From assembly GCF_022662175.1 (NCBI RefSeq), contig NZ_JAKMCR010000004.1, positions 124,001 to 188,000 on the forward strand: a stretch of 64,000 nt of DNA. Reading direction: 5' to 3'. Position numbers and translations under genes: made by a program. The notes beneath the pieces were generated by a model. The model was not told the origin of the DNA. It worked only from the letters and a program-made list of their open reading frames with translations, and searched no databases. Origin of the DNA: Aestuariivivens marinum. GTDB taxonomy: Bacteria; Bacteroidota; Bacteroidia; Flavobacteriales; Flavobacteriaceae. The first letter of the stretch is position 1, and every line of letters starts with the position of its first letter. Of the stretch, positions 13,061 through 22,839 are shown piece by piece.

Positions 13061-16000
13061 ATGAATACTAAAAGAATATTTTTTGTAGTACTAATTTTAT
13101 TAGCAATGAGTACTTCTACATTCTCACAAGATGCCACTATAAGAGAAGAAAAATTTTCAATGAAAACCTATATGTTTTCAGACCCAAGTCCACTACCTCA
13201 AATAGGCAGATTATATCCCTATTTTAGGTTTGATGGTTATACTAATAATGCGGAAGATAAGGAGTGGAATATGGTAGTTTTGGAAAATGAATATATTAAA
13301 GTATTTGTGTGCCCAGATATTGGAGGCAAAATATGGGGTGCCATAGAAAAATCTACAGGGAAAGAATTTATGTACTATAACCATGTGGTCAAATTTAGGG
13401 ACGTGGCCATGAGAGGCGCTTGGACTTCTGGTGGACTGGAGTATAATTTTGGAGATATAGGGCATATACCAACCTGTGCCACTCCGGTTGATTACATAAT
13501 TAAGGAGAATGATGATGGTAGCGTTTCCTGTATTGTAGGAGCTTTGGATCTACCATCGCGAACCAATTGGAATGTAGAGATACGATTGCCAAAAAATAAG
13601 GCTTATTTTGAAACGAAGGCAACATGGTTTAATAATACTGATGTCCCAGTAACTTATTACCATTGGATGAATGCCGCTGCTAAATCTAAAGGAAATCTTG
13701 AGTTTTTATATCCGGGGAACAAACGTATTGGACATGGTGGTGAAATAGGTGAATGGCCAATTGATGAAGGGAGAGAAATCAGTTTTTATGAAAATAACAA
13801 TTTCGGTATTTATAAATCCTATCATGTAATTAATTCCTATTCCGATTATTTTGGTGGCTATTATCACGATGATGATTTTGGTTTCGGACATTATAGTCTT
13901 TACGACGACAAGCCTGGAAAGAAAATATGGATTTGGGGCCTTTCAGACCAGGGAATGATATGGGAAGACCTTTTAACGGATTCCGATGGACAATATATCG
14001 AATACCAATCGGGAAAACTCTTTAATCAAGCAGCGGCTAGCAGTACCTATACTCCTTTTAAACACCGCGAATTTTCACCACACGATGCCGATATAATGAA
14101 GGAATATTGGTTTCCATTAAAAGAAACAAAGGGTATGGTAGCAGCTTCAAAATATGGGGTTTTTAATATCGAAAAATCTAAAGACCAAATCACCTTATTT
14201 TTAAGTGCGTTACAAAATTTAGACGATGAATTGGTAGTTATTTCACAAGGTAAAACTATTTTAAGCAAAAAAGTAAAACTTGATCCCCTGCAATTGTTTA
14301 CCGAATCATTAACTATAGATGATGTAAGTGATTTAGAAATAAACTTAGGAAACAAAAAGTTATATTACAACTCTAATAGCCCTAATAATATGGTCAGTAG
14401 ACCTATAGTTCCCAATGAAGATTTCAATTGGGAAACAGCTTATGGATTATATATTGAAGGTTTGGAATTGGAGAAACAACGTCGATATCCTGAAGCTTTG
14501 CAAGTTTATGAACAAAGCTATGAAAAAGACCCTGGCTTTGTTCCAACAATAAATCGGTTGTCGTTAAGTCACTATCGTATCATGCGATACGAAAAGGCCC
14601 TAGATTATATTACTAAAGCACTAGCCATAGATACTTACGATGGATTGGCAAACTACAATTATGGTTTAATACATACCATCTTAGGAAACACAAATGAAGC
14701 TAAGAGTGGATTTTCAATAGCCAGCCAAGATTTAGCATATAGGTCGGCGTCATACACAGAATTGGCAAAGCTGTTTTTAAATGAACATAATTTGTACAAA
14801 GCCAAAATATATCTTAATAAAGCGTTGCATTTTAATTCATTTAATGTGAGTGCCCTAGAAATGCAAGCCTTTATTCATAGGAAAGAAAAAGATAATGTTT
14901 CGGCACAATTAAAGTTAAAAGAGATTAGCCAATTAGATGCAACAAATATATTTGTTGCTGCTGAATTAATGTTTTTAAAACTAAAGAATGAATTGGAGTT
15001 TAAAGCACATATCACCAATGAACTACCATATGAAACCTATCTTGAATTAGCTTTAAAGTATCAGGCATTAGGAAGCAAAAATGAAGCTATTGCCATATTA
15101 AAGTTAGCACCAAAGCATCCAATGGTATTATTGTGGTTGGCCCATTTAGATGCTGAAAATACGACTGACTATTTACACGAAGCACTCAAATTACCAGTAG
15201 ATTTGGTATTTCCACATCGTATTGAAAGCGTGACAATGTTAAATGAATTGATCAGTAAAACTCCCCAATGGAAATTAAAATATTACATCGCACTTATTTA
15301 TTGGAATAAAGGCTTAATTGAAGAAGCCAAAAATATGTTTTCCAAGTGCGGAAGCGAACCAGACGCATCCCTATTTTATTTAACCAAAACCAAGCTGTTT
15401 GCTGATGATAAAGACGTTGCCGGAGCTGCATTACAAAATGCTTACAGCATTAGCCCTAATGATTGGAGGGTAAATATGGCGCTTATAGAAGACTATTTAG
15501 TAAAGCATAAGTTTGAAACAGCAGCTAAAAAAGCCAAAACCTATTTGAAATTATATCCCGAAAAATCGTTGTTTGGTATGCACTATGCCAAAGCTTTAAT
15601 GGGACTGAAGAAGTACGATACCTGTATAGATTTTCTAAATAAGTTTAACGTATTGCCATACGAAGGTGCCACTATAGGTAGAACGATGTATCATGAAGCC
15701 TGTATTAAAGCAGCTTATGATGCTCTTCAAAAAAAGAATTTTAAACAGGCCATTCGTTATGCCGAACAAGCTAAACTATGGCCAAAAAATTTAGGGGTAG
15801 GCAAACATTACGATGTAGATGAACGGTTGGATGACTTTATTATAGCCTATAGTTTAGGGCAGTTGCATAAAGAAACTAAAGCAAAGGAAGTTTACAAAAA
15901 CATTAGCAACCACCGTACACCTAAGTACCTAAATGAAAGTACCAAACTGTATTTGCAACTTATGGCATTAGGGAAACTAAGCAAGACCCAAGAAGCCGAT

Positions 16001-16201
16001 AACCTTTTAAAAGAAGCGTTACAACATGATAAAAACAATCAATATCTAAAATGGGTAGAAGCAAAATATAAAAACACCAACCCAGAACAAATAAGACAGC
16101 ACATTTTGGAGGCAGGCACCGAAGTACAGGTGTACGATACCAAGTTTGTAGATACCGAATTTGATTTACTAACCGATTTTTTAAGCATCATCGAAAAATA
16201 A
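13061..16201 (+). CDS. Secreted DUF5107 and TPR-repeat protein
   Basis: A 1046-residue protein with signal peptide MNTKRIFFVVLILLAMSTSTFSQ. Residues about 30-430 form a beta-rich DUF5107-like domain that recalls galactose-mutarotase folds, with KIWGAIEKSTGKEFMYYN and SGGLEYNFGDIGH. From about residue 455 to the end it is helical TPR repeats (for example YPEALQVYEQSYEKDPGF and YEKALDYITKALAID). No catalytic motif is recognised. It follows the GH2 gene by 5 bases and precedes the canonical GH95 by 7. A second member lies at 32659-35958, also next to a GH2 gene, but lacks a signal peptide. Function is unknown: a sugar-binding or glycan-cleaving N-terminus with a scaffolding C-terminus is a guess. 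Confidence 0.75.
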   Translation: MNTKRIFFVVLILLAMSTSTFSQDATIREEKFSMKTYMFSDPSPLPQIGRLYPYFRFDGYTNNAEDKEWNMVVLENEYIKVFVCPDIGGKIWGAIEKSTGKEFMYYNHVVKFRDVAMRGAWTSGGLEYNFGDIGHIPTCATPVDYIIKENDDGSVSCIVGALDLPSRTNWNVEIRLPKNKAYFETKATWFNNTDVPVTYYHWMNAAAKSKGNLEFLYPGNKRIGHGGEIGEWPIDEGREISFYENNNFGIYKSYHVINSYSDYFGGYYHDDDFGFGHYSLYDDKPGKKIWIWGLSDQGMIWEDLLTDSDGQYIEYQSGKLFNQAAASSTYTPFKHREFSPHDADIMKEYWFPLKETKGMVAASKYGVFNIEKSKDQITLFLSALQNLDDELVVISQGKTILSKKVKLDPLQLFTESLTIDDVSDLEINLGNKKLYYNSNSPNNMVSRPIVPNEDFNWETAYGLYIEGLELEKQRRYPEALQVYEQSYEKDPGFVPTINRLSLSHYRIMRYEKALDYITKALAIDTYDGLANYNYGLIHTILGNTNEAKSGFSIASQDLAYRSASYTELAKLFLNEHNLYKAKIYLNKALHFNSFNVSALEMQAFIHRKEKDNVSAQLKLKEISQLDATNIFVAAELMFLKLKNELEFKAHITNELPYETYLELALKYQALGSKNEAIAILKLAPKHPMVLLWLAHLDAENTTDYLHEALKLPVDLVFPHRIESVTMLNELISKTPQWKLKYYIALIYWNKGLIEEAKNMFSKCGSEPDASLFYLTKTKLFADDKDVAGAALQNAYSISPNDWRVNMALIEDYLVKHKFETAAKKAKTYLKLYPEKSLFGMHYAKALMGLKKYDTCIDFLNKFNVLPYEGATIGRTMYHEACIKAAYDALQKKNFKQAIRYAEQAKLWPKNLGVGKHYDVDERLDDFIIAYSLGQLHKETKAKEVYKNISNHRTPKYLNESTKLYLQLMALGKLSKTQEADNLLKEALQHDKNNQYLKWVEAKYKNTNPEQIRQHILEAGTEVQVYDTKFVDTEFDLLTDFLSIIEK

Positions 16202-16208
16202 CATAAAC

Positions 16209-18536
16209 ATGAAATTAAAAGCCTTAGCATTGTTAATAAGCCTTTCAGCATTTTCACAACAAAAAAAAGAGCTGACCTTATGGTACACAGAACCCGCAAC
16301 CGATTGGATGACAGAAGCCCTGCCCATTGGAAACGGTTATATCGGTGCCATGTTTTTTGGTGGAATAAACGAGGAACACATTCAATTTTCCGAAGGCACC
16401 TTATGGTCTGGTGGACCAGATTCCAACCCAAATTACAATTTTGGAATAAAGGAAGGGGCTTATAAATATTTGCCAGAGGTAAGAGCGTTGTTAAAAGAGG
16501 GGAAAACCCGAGAAGCAGACCAATTGGTTAAAGCTAAGTTTACGGGAGCTATAGAAACAGGACCACGTTATAATAGTGAATTTGGGGATTACGGAGCACA
16601 ACAGACTATGGGTGATTTTTATATAAAATTAAATCACTCTGGCGAGCCTTCTAATTATAAAAGAAGCCTGGATTTAAAAACAGGACTAGCGGAAGTAAGC
16701 TATACAGTGAATAATGAAAACTATAAAAGGACCTATTTTGGTAATTACCCGAGTAAGGTTATGGTATATCATTTTGAAAGTTCTGTGGCAACCAATTATG
16801 AAATTCGTTTTAAAACACCCCATGCTACGATAAAAGAAGCTTTAGAGGATAGTGTTTATATCTTTCAAGGAAAGGTAGCGGATAACGGAATGGCTTTTGA
16901 AACTAGAATTTCTCTTAAAAAAACAGACGGGAACCTATCCTATAAAAATGGAGTAGTTTATGTGGAAGGTGCGAAGAATATAACACTTGAGCATACAGCA
17001 GCTACATCATTCGAGTTATCCTATCCAAAATATAAGAACCCAAGGTTTAAGAAAAAAAACATTGAAGCGTTAGATGCAGTTGCAAAATTGTCTTATGATG
17101 ATTTAATTGAAGAACATCTTTTAGATTATAGTAACCTATTTAATAGAGTTTCTTTTAGTTTGGAAGGAGAATCTTTTAGCGATGTTCCTACTAATCAGCG
17201 TCTAAAAAATTATGTTAAAGGGAATCAAGATGCGGGGCTGGAAAGCCTCTATTTTCAGTATGGCAGATATTTAATGATTTCAGGAAGCAGACCTAATACC
17301 ATGTCCATGCATTTACAGGGGAAATGGAACGATGCAACAAATCCAGCTTGGGCTGCGGATTACCATAGCAATATTAATTTGCAAATGATATACTGGCCTG
17401 CTGAGTTGACAAACCTTTCTGAATGCCATGAACCTTTTTTAGAATATATAGAAAGCCTAGTTGAACCTGGAAAATTAGCAGCAAAGGAATTTTTTAATGC
17501 CGATGGCTGGATGGTCAATACTATGTGTAATGCTTTTGGCTACACTTCACCAGGCTGGGGAATTCCCTGGGGCTTTTTTCCAGGAGGGGCAGGATGGTTT
17601 TCACAGCATTTGTGGGATCATTACGATTTTACAAATAATAAACAGTTTTTAGAGGATACAGCATATCCCATTATGAAAGAATCGGCTCGGTTTTGGATAA
17701 GTTATTTAACCGAGGATGAAAATGGAAAGTTAGTTTCTGTGCCATCATATTCTCCCGAACATGGAGGGATTTCAAGTGGAGCTTCCATGGACCATCAAAT
17801 TGCTTGGGATGTACTAAACAATTGTGTGAAAGCAGCTAAGGTATTAGGAATAGAAGATGATTTTACGCGAACAGCTTTAAGGGTAAGGGATAATATATTG
17901 CCACCACAAATTGGAAGCTGGGGACAGTTACAAGAGTGGAAAGAAGATGTAGATGACCCTAATAATAAGCACAGACATGTATCCCACCTTTATGCCTTAC
18001 ATCCGGGAAATCAAATATCAACTATAGAAACTCCAGAACTAGCTGAAGCGGTAAGAGTATCTTTAAATGCTCGTGGAGATGGTGGTAGTGGCTGGTCTAG
18101 AGCCTGGAAGATTAACTTTTGGGCACGACTTAATGATGGAAACAGAGCCCATAAAATGTTGAACCAGCTATTAACGGCAGTAGAAACAAAAACCATATCT
18201 ATGGATAATTCAGGTGGAACGTATGCTAATTTATTATGTGCCCATCCGCCGATTCAATTAGATGGAAATATGGGAGGTGTATCAGGTATCGTTGAAATGT
18301 TATTACAATCCCAGTCTGGAATTATCGAACTATTACCGGCTTTACCAGATGTTTGGGAAAGTGGCGAAATAAAAGGATTAAAGGCACGAGGTGGATTTGA
18401 AGTGGATATAAAATGGAACAACGGAAAAGTTGTTGCAGGGCTTATTAAAGGAAAACCATTTCAAAAAGGAAGAGTTAAAGTTAACAATAAAGTAAAACCC
18501 TTTAAACTTAATTCTAAAGGAACCTATAGTTTTTAA
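16209..18536 (+). CDS. GH95 alpha-L-fucosidase (or alpha-L-galactosidase), secreted
   Basis: A 775-residue canonical GH95 member. EALPIGNGYIGAMFFGG begins the N-terminal domain. The (alpha/alpha)6 barrel has DYHSNINLQMIYWPAE with the catalytic pair Asn388/Asn390, general acid Glu517 in PSYSPEHGG, and LDGNMGG with the conserved Asp. The C-terminal IIELLPALPDVW is standard. His386 precedes the Asn pair. As I recall, that His favours L-fucose over L-galactose in characterised enzymes, so alpha-L-fucosidase is the first choice. MKLKALALLISLSAFSQ is a signal peptide, so the enzyme is exported. It is the last gene of the + strand operon, followed by a strong terminator. Confidence 0.87.
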   Translation: MKLKALALLISLSAFSQQKKELTLWYTEPATDWMTEALPIGNGYIGAMFFGGINEEHIQFSEGTLWSGGPDSNPNYNFGIKEGAYKYLPEVRALLKEGKTREADQLVKAKFTGAIETGPRYNSEFGDYGAQQTMGDFYIKLNHSGEPSNYKRSLDLKTGLAEVSYTVNNENYKRTYFGNYPSKVMVYHFESSVATNYEIRFKTPHATIKEALEDSVYIFQGKVADNGMAFETRISLKKTDGNLSYKNGVVYVEGAKNITLEHTAATSFELSYPKYKNPRFKKKNIEALDAVAKLSYDDLIEEHLLDYSNLFNRVSFSLEGESFSDVPTNQRLKNYVKGNQDAGLESLYFQYGRYLMISGSRPNTMSMHLQGKWNDATNPAWAADYHSNINLQMIYWPAELTNLSECHEPFLEYIESLVEPGKLAAKEFFNADGWMVNTMCNAFGYTSPGWGIPWGFFPGGAGWFSQHLWDHYDFTNNKQFLEDTAYPIMKESARFWISYLTEDENGKLVSVPSYSPEHGGISSGASMDHQIAWDVLNNCVKAAKVLGIEDDFTRTALRVRDNILPPQIGSWGQLQEWKEDVDDPNNKHRHVSHLYALHPGNQISTIETPELAEAVRVSLNARGDGGSGWSRAWKINFWARLNDGNRAHKMLNQLLTAVETKTISMDNSGGTYANLLCAHPPIQLDGNMGGVSGIVEMLLQSQSGIIELLPALPDVWESGEIKGLKARGGFEVDIKWNNGKVVAGLIKGKPFQKGRVKVNNKVKPFKLNSKGTYSF

Positions 18537-18710
18537 GTAAATTGTTTGTAGAAAGGATGAATGTGTATTTAGAATTTGATTGATAAGAAATATTTTTTAC
18601 GTGTATAAGAAATATAATAAGAGTAAAGACTTTTAATCTTAAATAATAAACTTTATTACATGTAAAATGTAAACTCACACAATGACTTAAATAAAATTAT
18701 ATATTACAAA

Positions 18711-18759
18711 CATGAATTAAAAAAAGCAACCAAATAAAGGTTGCTTTTTTTAATTCATG
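18711..18759. terminator. Bidirectional intrinsic terminator, perfect 21-bp inverted repeat
   Basis: The left arm 18711-18731 and right arm 18739-18759 are exact reverse complements, separated by the 7-base loop AAATAAA. The GC-containing core AGCAACC/GGTTGCT is followed by seven T on either strand, so it can stop transcription from both sides. It lies between the convergent stops at 18536 and 18778. The remainder of the 241-base intergenic region (18537-18710) shows nothing else clear. Confidence 0.92.
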
Positions 18760-18777
18760 TTAAAGTAGATATTCTAT

Positions 18778-19779
18778 TTAATTCTTGATAATTTTTTTTG
18801 ATGTAGTTCCTTCATCAGAAATTATGTTCATCAAATAAATTCCTGTTGGTAGTTTTTCAATATCTATGGTATTGGTCATTCTAGTTAATGTTTGGCTAAA
18901 TTGCATTTTTCCCAGCAGGTTATATATATTAAGTTTGGCATTATTTATATTTCTTACTTCTATAAACAATCTACCTTGGGTTGGATTAGGATAAAATTTC
19001 AATTCATCTGCTATATTTTTATTTTCAATACCTAATGTCCCATTTATTGGATTGAAGTCTTTCCATACATTAGCAGCTTGATAGGCGCTTAAACTATCAG
19101 AATGGACATTTAGACTACAGGAACTAATCACTCTGTTGGCAAATACATTAGCATTTATAACTAATGGTGTTGCAATAGCACAATTAACAGTCGTTAACGT
19201 AGAAACTGAACTAGCCACCCCAAAAGCAAATTCTCCAATAGAAGCAACTGAACCTCCAATAGAAATTGAAGTCATTGAAGTACAACCATAAAATGCATGA
19301 TCGCCAATTGAAGTTACAGAATCTGGAATGGTAATGGACAACAAACCATCGCAATATTTAAAAGAAGAAATACCAATAGTTTCCACCAAATTGGGAATAA
19401 TTACAGAGGTCAAAGAAGCACAGCTTTCAAAAGCAGCATCCCCAATAGAAGTAACTGCATCCCCAATGTCTACAGAAGTCATAAATAAACAACCATAAAA
19501 TGCATTATTACCAATAGAAGTAACTGAATTGGGAATCACTACGGACTCTAGACTTAACTGGTTGTAAAATGCATCATGATCGATTAAAGTTACAGTATAA
19601 TCTGTAGAACTGTAGTTTACCGTTTCAGGTATTACAAGATCCCCAGAAGCAGTAGACGGGGTAATCTTTACTTCAGTTCCAGAGATTACTTCATAGTTAA
19701 TACCATCTATGGTAAAAGTTTGGGAATGAACAACACCAATGCTTATGAAATAAAGAATAATGAGTAATTTTTTTACCAT
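18778..19779 (-). CDS. BspA-type leucine-rich-repeat protein with T9SS sorting domain
   Basis: A 333-residue secreted protein. The signal peptide is MVKKLLIILYFISIGVVHS. Residues about 65-200 contain repeats of the LRR_5/BspA type, with the recurring pattern VTSIGDHAFYGCTSMTSI. The last 75 residues (KFYPNPTQGRLFIEV to TTSKKIIKN) form a type A T9SS C-terminal sorting domain, so it should be exported and anchored on the cell surface. It stands alone between two glycan operons, and 193 non-coding bases separate it from the upstream MFS gene. Such proteins are often linked to adhesion, but no partner is evident here. Confidence 0.85.
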   Translation of the reverse strand: MVKKLLIILYFISIGVVHSQTFTIDGINYEVISGTEVKITPSTASGDLVIPETVNYSSTDYTVTLIDHDAFYNQLSLESVVIPNSVTSIGNNAFYGCLFMTSVDIGDAVTSIGDAAFESCASLTSVIIPNLVETIGISSFKYCDGLLSITIPDSVTSIGDHAFYGCTSMTSISIGGSVASIGEFAFGVASSVSTLTTVNCAIATPLVINANVFANRVISSCSLNVHSDSLSAYQAANVWKDFNPINGTLGIENKNIADELKFYPNPTQGRLFIEVRNINNAKLNIYNLLGKMQFSQTLTRMTNTIDIEKLPTGIYLMNIISDEGTTSKKIIKN

Positions 19780-19972
19780 TTTAAATTTTTTTAGAATTAA
19801 AATTAAAAGTAATAAAAATTAACCAGAACTGAAAGACTATATATATATATATAATTAGCCATCTTTTTACTCAATTAAAGCATTAAGTTGCTCTATGCTT
19901 TTACAGTATAAACCTATTTTAAATTTAAATTAATTAGAGACAGAATTTCAACTTATAAATAATATTTTTAAT

Positions 19973-21130
19973 CTATTCTTCGTTGTTTGAACTAATAAAC
20001 GGTATCAAAAACATATAGGCAAAGCATAATACCAAAATGAGTAAACTCCCCAAGACACCAACATGGGTATTTACAAAGCCCATAATTGGAGGTAATAAAG
20101 CACCACCAACGATAGCCATTACAAGTAATCCAGAAATCTCGTTGGCTCTCGAGGGCATTTTGTTTATGGCTATTGAAAAAATGATAGGAAAAAGATTTCC
20201 TGCTCCCAAGCCGACAATAAAAATGGCTGCTTTTGCCATAGTAGGGCTTGAGGATACTATAATTAATATCATGCCAACTAGGGCAAGAGTTGTAGTTATG
20301 GTCAAAAACACTTTGGGTTTTAAAAACTGAAGCAAAATAGCACCGGAAAACCTACTAATCATTAAAGCCGTAAAGTAAATACTAATACCGTATGATGCTT
20401 CTTCAAGTGATAGTCCTTGAAGTTTCATTAAAAACCCTTGTATATTTGAATTCATCCCTACATCTGCCCCTACAATTAAAAATATGGCGATTACCATAGG
20501 CAATACAAATTTATTGGTTAGCAATTTCATACAAGAACGGAATGATGCAGGTTTTTCAGATTTTATATTTTCTTCAATGTTTGTAACATAAAGCCATAAT
20601 ATAGACAGCAGGGTTACCCCTGCATAAACGATAAATACCCATCTCCAGTCACTATAGGTTAAGGCTGCATAGGTGGCAATAATAGGTCCTAATAAGGATG
20701 TTATGGCTTTTATAAATTGAGAAAGACTTAAAAAACTTGAAAGTTTTTCTTTAAAGATGACTTCCTGTAATAGTGGATTTGCAGCAACTTGAATAATGGT
20801 ATTCCCAATTCCAATACCAATAAAAGCAATTAATACCGATACAAAGGAATAGTTAATAAAGGGAATGATTAAACCTATGAACGTGATGAGCAAACCTGTG
20901 TTCATCATACGTTTTTTTCCTATTTTATCTTGAATGACGCCAACGGGTATTGAAAATACAAAAAACCATATAAAAACCATAAATGGAAGGAATTGTGCCA
21001 ATGTATCTGAAAGGTTAAAATCTTTTTGTACATATCCTGTTGAAACTCCAACTATATCTACAAAACCCATTACAATAAAGGTTAGTAACACTGGGGCTGT
21101 TTTTTTAAAATCGATTTTTTGTGTTGCCAT
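19973..21130 (-). CDS. MFS sugar transporter (FucP-like, probable mannose importer)
   Basis: A 385-residue major facilitator with about 12 hydrophobic segments (VLLTFIVMGFVDIVGVSTGY is the first). QDKIGKKRMMN fits the loop 2-3 MFS motif, and IGIGIGNTIIQVAANPLL resembles the FHS/sugar MFS group of Bacteroidota. It is the last gene of the leftward operon with a ROK kinase, ManA-type isomerase and GH92 alpha-mannosidase, so mannose is the likely cargo (inferred from context). The ROK stop is 12 bases upstream of its ATG, supporting co-transcription. Confidence 0.8.
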   Translation of the reverse strand: MATQKIDFKKTAPVLLTFIVMGFVDIVGVSTGYVQKDFNLSDTLAQFLPFMVFIWFFVFSIPVGVIQDKIGKKRMMNTGLLITFIGLIIPFINYSFVSVLIAFIGIGIGNTIIQVAANPLLQEVIFKEKLSSFLSLSQFIKAITSLLGPIIATYAALTYSDWRWVFIVYAGVTLLSILWLYVTNIEENIKSEKPASFRSCMKLLTNKFVLPMVIAIFLIVGADVGMNSNIQGFLMKLQGLSLEEASYGISIYFTALMISRFSGAILLQFLKPKVFLTITTTLALVGMILIIVSSSPTMAKAAIFIVGLGAGNLFPIIFSIAINKMPSRANEISGLLVMAIVGGALLPPIMGFVNTHVGVLGSLLILVLCFAYMFLIPFISSNNEE

Positions 21131-21142
21131 GTTGAATAGGTA

Positions 21143-22078
21143 TTAAATACTTGGTAAATCTTCTTTTATATGATTCCAAAAGATTGGGTTAAACAGTTTG
21201 GCGCTGCCAATAATAGCAGCGTGTTCCATTAAGATTGAAACTTCAATGCTTATAGGTAAACCTGTTTGCTTTTCAATTGATTCTTTTAACTTAGGAATAA
21301 AGAGATGTCCAGCATTAGATATGTTACCTCCCATTACAATGATTTCTGGACGATAGGCTTCTAAAAATGGCATCATAAAATTAGCCATATTAGTCCCAAA
21401 TTCCTCAAAGACTTGTTTTGCCTCAGGGGTATTGGCTTCCGCAATATCTTTAACTCCCTTTACTTTCTTTAAGGACAATGCTTCATAGCGCGCGATACAC
21501 CAGCGTGTAGAAAAATAATCATCACCAATGCCGTCTTTAAACTTTTTATCCCAAAGGCAACCATCTTTAGGAACGTCAGGGTGATTTACCAAAGGCATGC
21601 CAGCTTCAATAAAAGCAGATCCAAAACCCGTGCCCAAGGTTACTGCGATTACCCTTTTACAATGTTTAGCCTTACCCATGGCTGCAACACCTACACCAAA
21701 GGCAGTCGCATCGTTCAAAAACCTAAAGTCGTTGTTTGTTGTTAAAAGTTTATTAGATAATTCTTGAGGAATAGACACTTGATATAAATCCTCAAACTTG
21801 TTGTTCTCTCCAGTAAATAATGCGATGCCTTCTATGTAGTTAAATGGTCCGGGAATAGCAAAGCCTATCTTTGTACTCGATCTTAATGAAACACTTTTTA
21901 TTGTTTTATTAATCCCTTCACTCCATTTTTCTATAATAACATCTTTTTTAGCCTTGTTATCTACTTGTACAGAGAATAACGTTTCAGGTATAATAACAAG
22001 GTTTTGAATATCTACAGCAGCACTTGTAATATGGCTGCCTCCAATATCTATACCAATTGCAACTTGATTGTTCATCAT
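21143..22078 (-). CDS. ROK family sugar kinase, probable mannokinase
   Basis: A 311-residue ROK/ASKHA-fold kinase. AIGIDIGGSHITSAAVD is the N-terminal phosphate-binding loop, KIGFAIPGPFNY and NDATAFGVGVAAMG carry the sugar-binding/catalytic Asp region, and VTLGTGFGSAFIEAG is the adenosine motif. The usual ROK zinc motif CxCGxxGCxE is absent; in its place the sequence runs GCLWDKKFKDGIGDDYF. It should phosphorylate a cytoplasmic hexose. With the ManA-type isomerase in the same operon, mannose to mannose-6-phosphate is the best inference; glucose or fructose are alternatives. Confidence 0.8.
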   Translation of the reverse strand: MMNNQVAIGIDIGGSHITSAAVDIQNLVIIPETLFSVQVDNKAKKDVIIEKWSEGINKTIKSVSLRSSTKIGFAIPGPFNYIEGIALFTGENNKFEDLYQVSIPQELSNKLLTTNNDFRFLNDATAFGVGVAAMGKAKHCKRVIAVTLGTGFGSAFIEAGMPLVNHPDVPKDGCLWDKKFKDGIGDDYFSTRWCIARYEALSLKKVKGVKDIAEANTPEAKQVFEEFGTNMANFMMPFLEAYRPEIIVMGGNISNAGHLFIPKLKESIEKQTGLPISIEVSILMEHAAIIGSAKLFNPIFWNHIKEDLPSI

Positions 22079-22087
22079 GTTTTCTAT

Positions 22088-22825
22088 TTAAGGTTCTCTT
22101 CTTATTTCTATATTGTAGGTGAAATAATCTGTGCGGTAGTAGACCACATTATACTCTATAGGTCTGTCACCAGGGTCGCAAACTAATCGTTCTCTTTTTA
22201 AAAGGGGCATTACTTTATCGATATCCAATAAGGAGCTTATATTAGGAGTTGCAGTAACAGCACTTAAGGTTTCTTTAGAGTTAGAAACAATAATATCATG
22301 TTCGTTTTCTAAAAGTTCATACAAGGGTAAATTAAAATTTTCATTACCATGAATACCTACGCGTGGATGGAAATAAGATTCTGAATACAGGTACTTGGCT
22401 TCTTTAGAGCCTCTTATTTTTTCTAATTTAAAGAGCTTTTTTTTAGGATTAATTGATAGAGCAATAGCGACCTCTTCTGGTGCCTTAACTAATGATATGC
22501 GTGACATATAGTTTACAACCTCAATGCCTTGGTTTTGCATTTCTTTAGTAAAACTAATCCAGTTATCTAATCGGGTATTTATTTTTTTGTGTACCACTTT
22601 GGTGCCTACACCTTTTTTGCGCTCAATAAGACCTTCGTTTACCAGAGTATTTACGGCTTGCCTTACCGTATTCCGAGAAACTCCCAATTTTTTTGACAAT
22701 GTCATTTCTTTGGGTAATAATTTTTTGCCACTTTTATATTCCTTATCATTAATAAGTGTTCTAAGATAGCCTTCTATCTGGACATGCAATGGGATTGGGC
22801 TATTTTGGTCTAGTCTAAAGTCCAT
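22088..22825 (-). CDS. GntR family (HutC subfamily) transcription regulator
   Basis: A 245-residue regulator. Residues 8-75 are a GntR winged helix-turn-helix (PLHVQIEGYLRTLI, then LSKKLGVSRNTVRQAVNTL and GLIERKKGVGTKV). Residues about 95-240 form a UTRA effector domain (LKRERLVCDPGDRPIEYNVVYYR), which in this subfamily binds sugars or sugar phosphates. It sits inside the mannose operon, 9 bases before the ROK gene. The inverted repeat at 28463-28490 in front of the first gene contains GTATAGAC, which fits the HutC-type GTnTAnAC core, so auto-regulation of the operon is a reasonable inference. Confidence 0.88.
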   Translation of the reverse strand: MDFRLDQNSPIPLHVQIEGYLRTLINDKEYKSGKKLLPKEMTLSKKLGVSRNTVRQAVNTLVNEGLIERKKGVGTKVVHKKINTRLDNWISFTKEMQNQGIEVVNYMSRISLVKAPEEVAIALSINPKKKLFKLEKIRGSKEAKYLYSESYFHPRVGIHGNENFNLPLYELLENEHDIIVSNSKETLSAVTATPNISSLLDIDKVMPLLKRERLVCDPGDRPIEYNVVYYRTDYFTYNIEIRREP

Positions 22826-22839
22826 GTTTTTAAATGCTA

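Noticed and set aside
19838-19853. A (TA)8 run between the LRR gene and the MFS gene.
   Set aside because: A short simple repeat in AT-rich non-coding DNA, with no sign of a phase-variable promoter around it.
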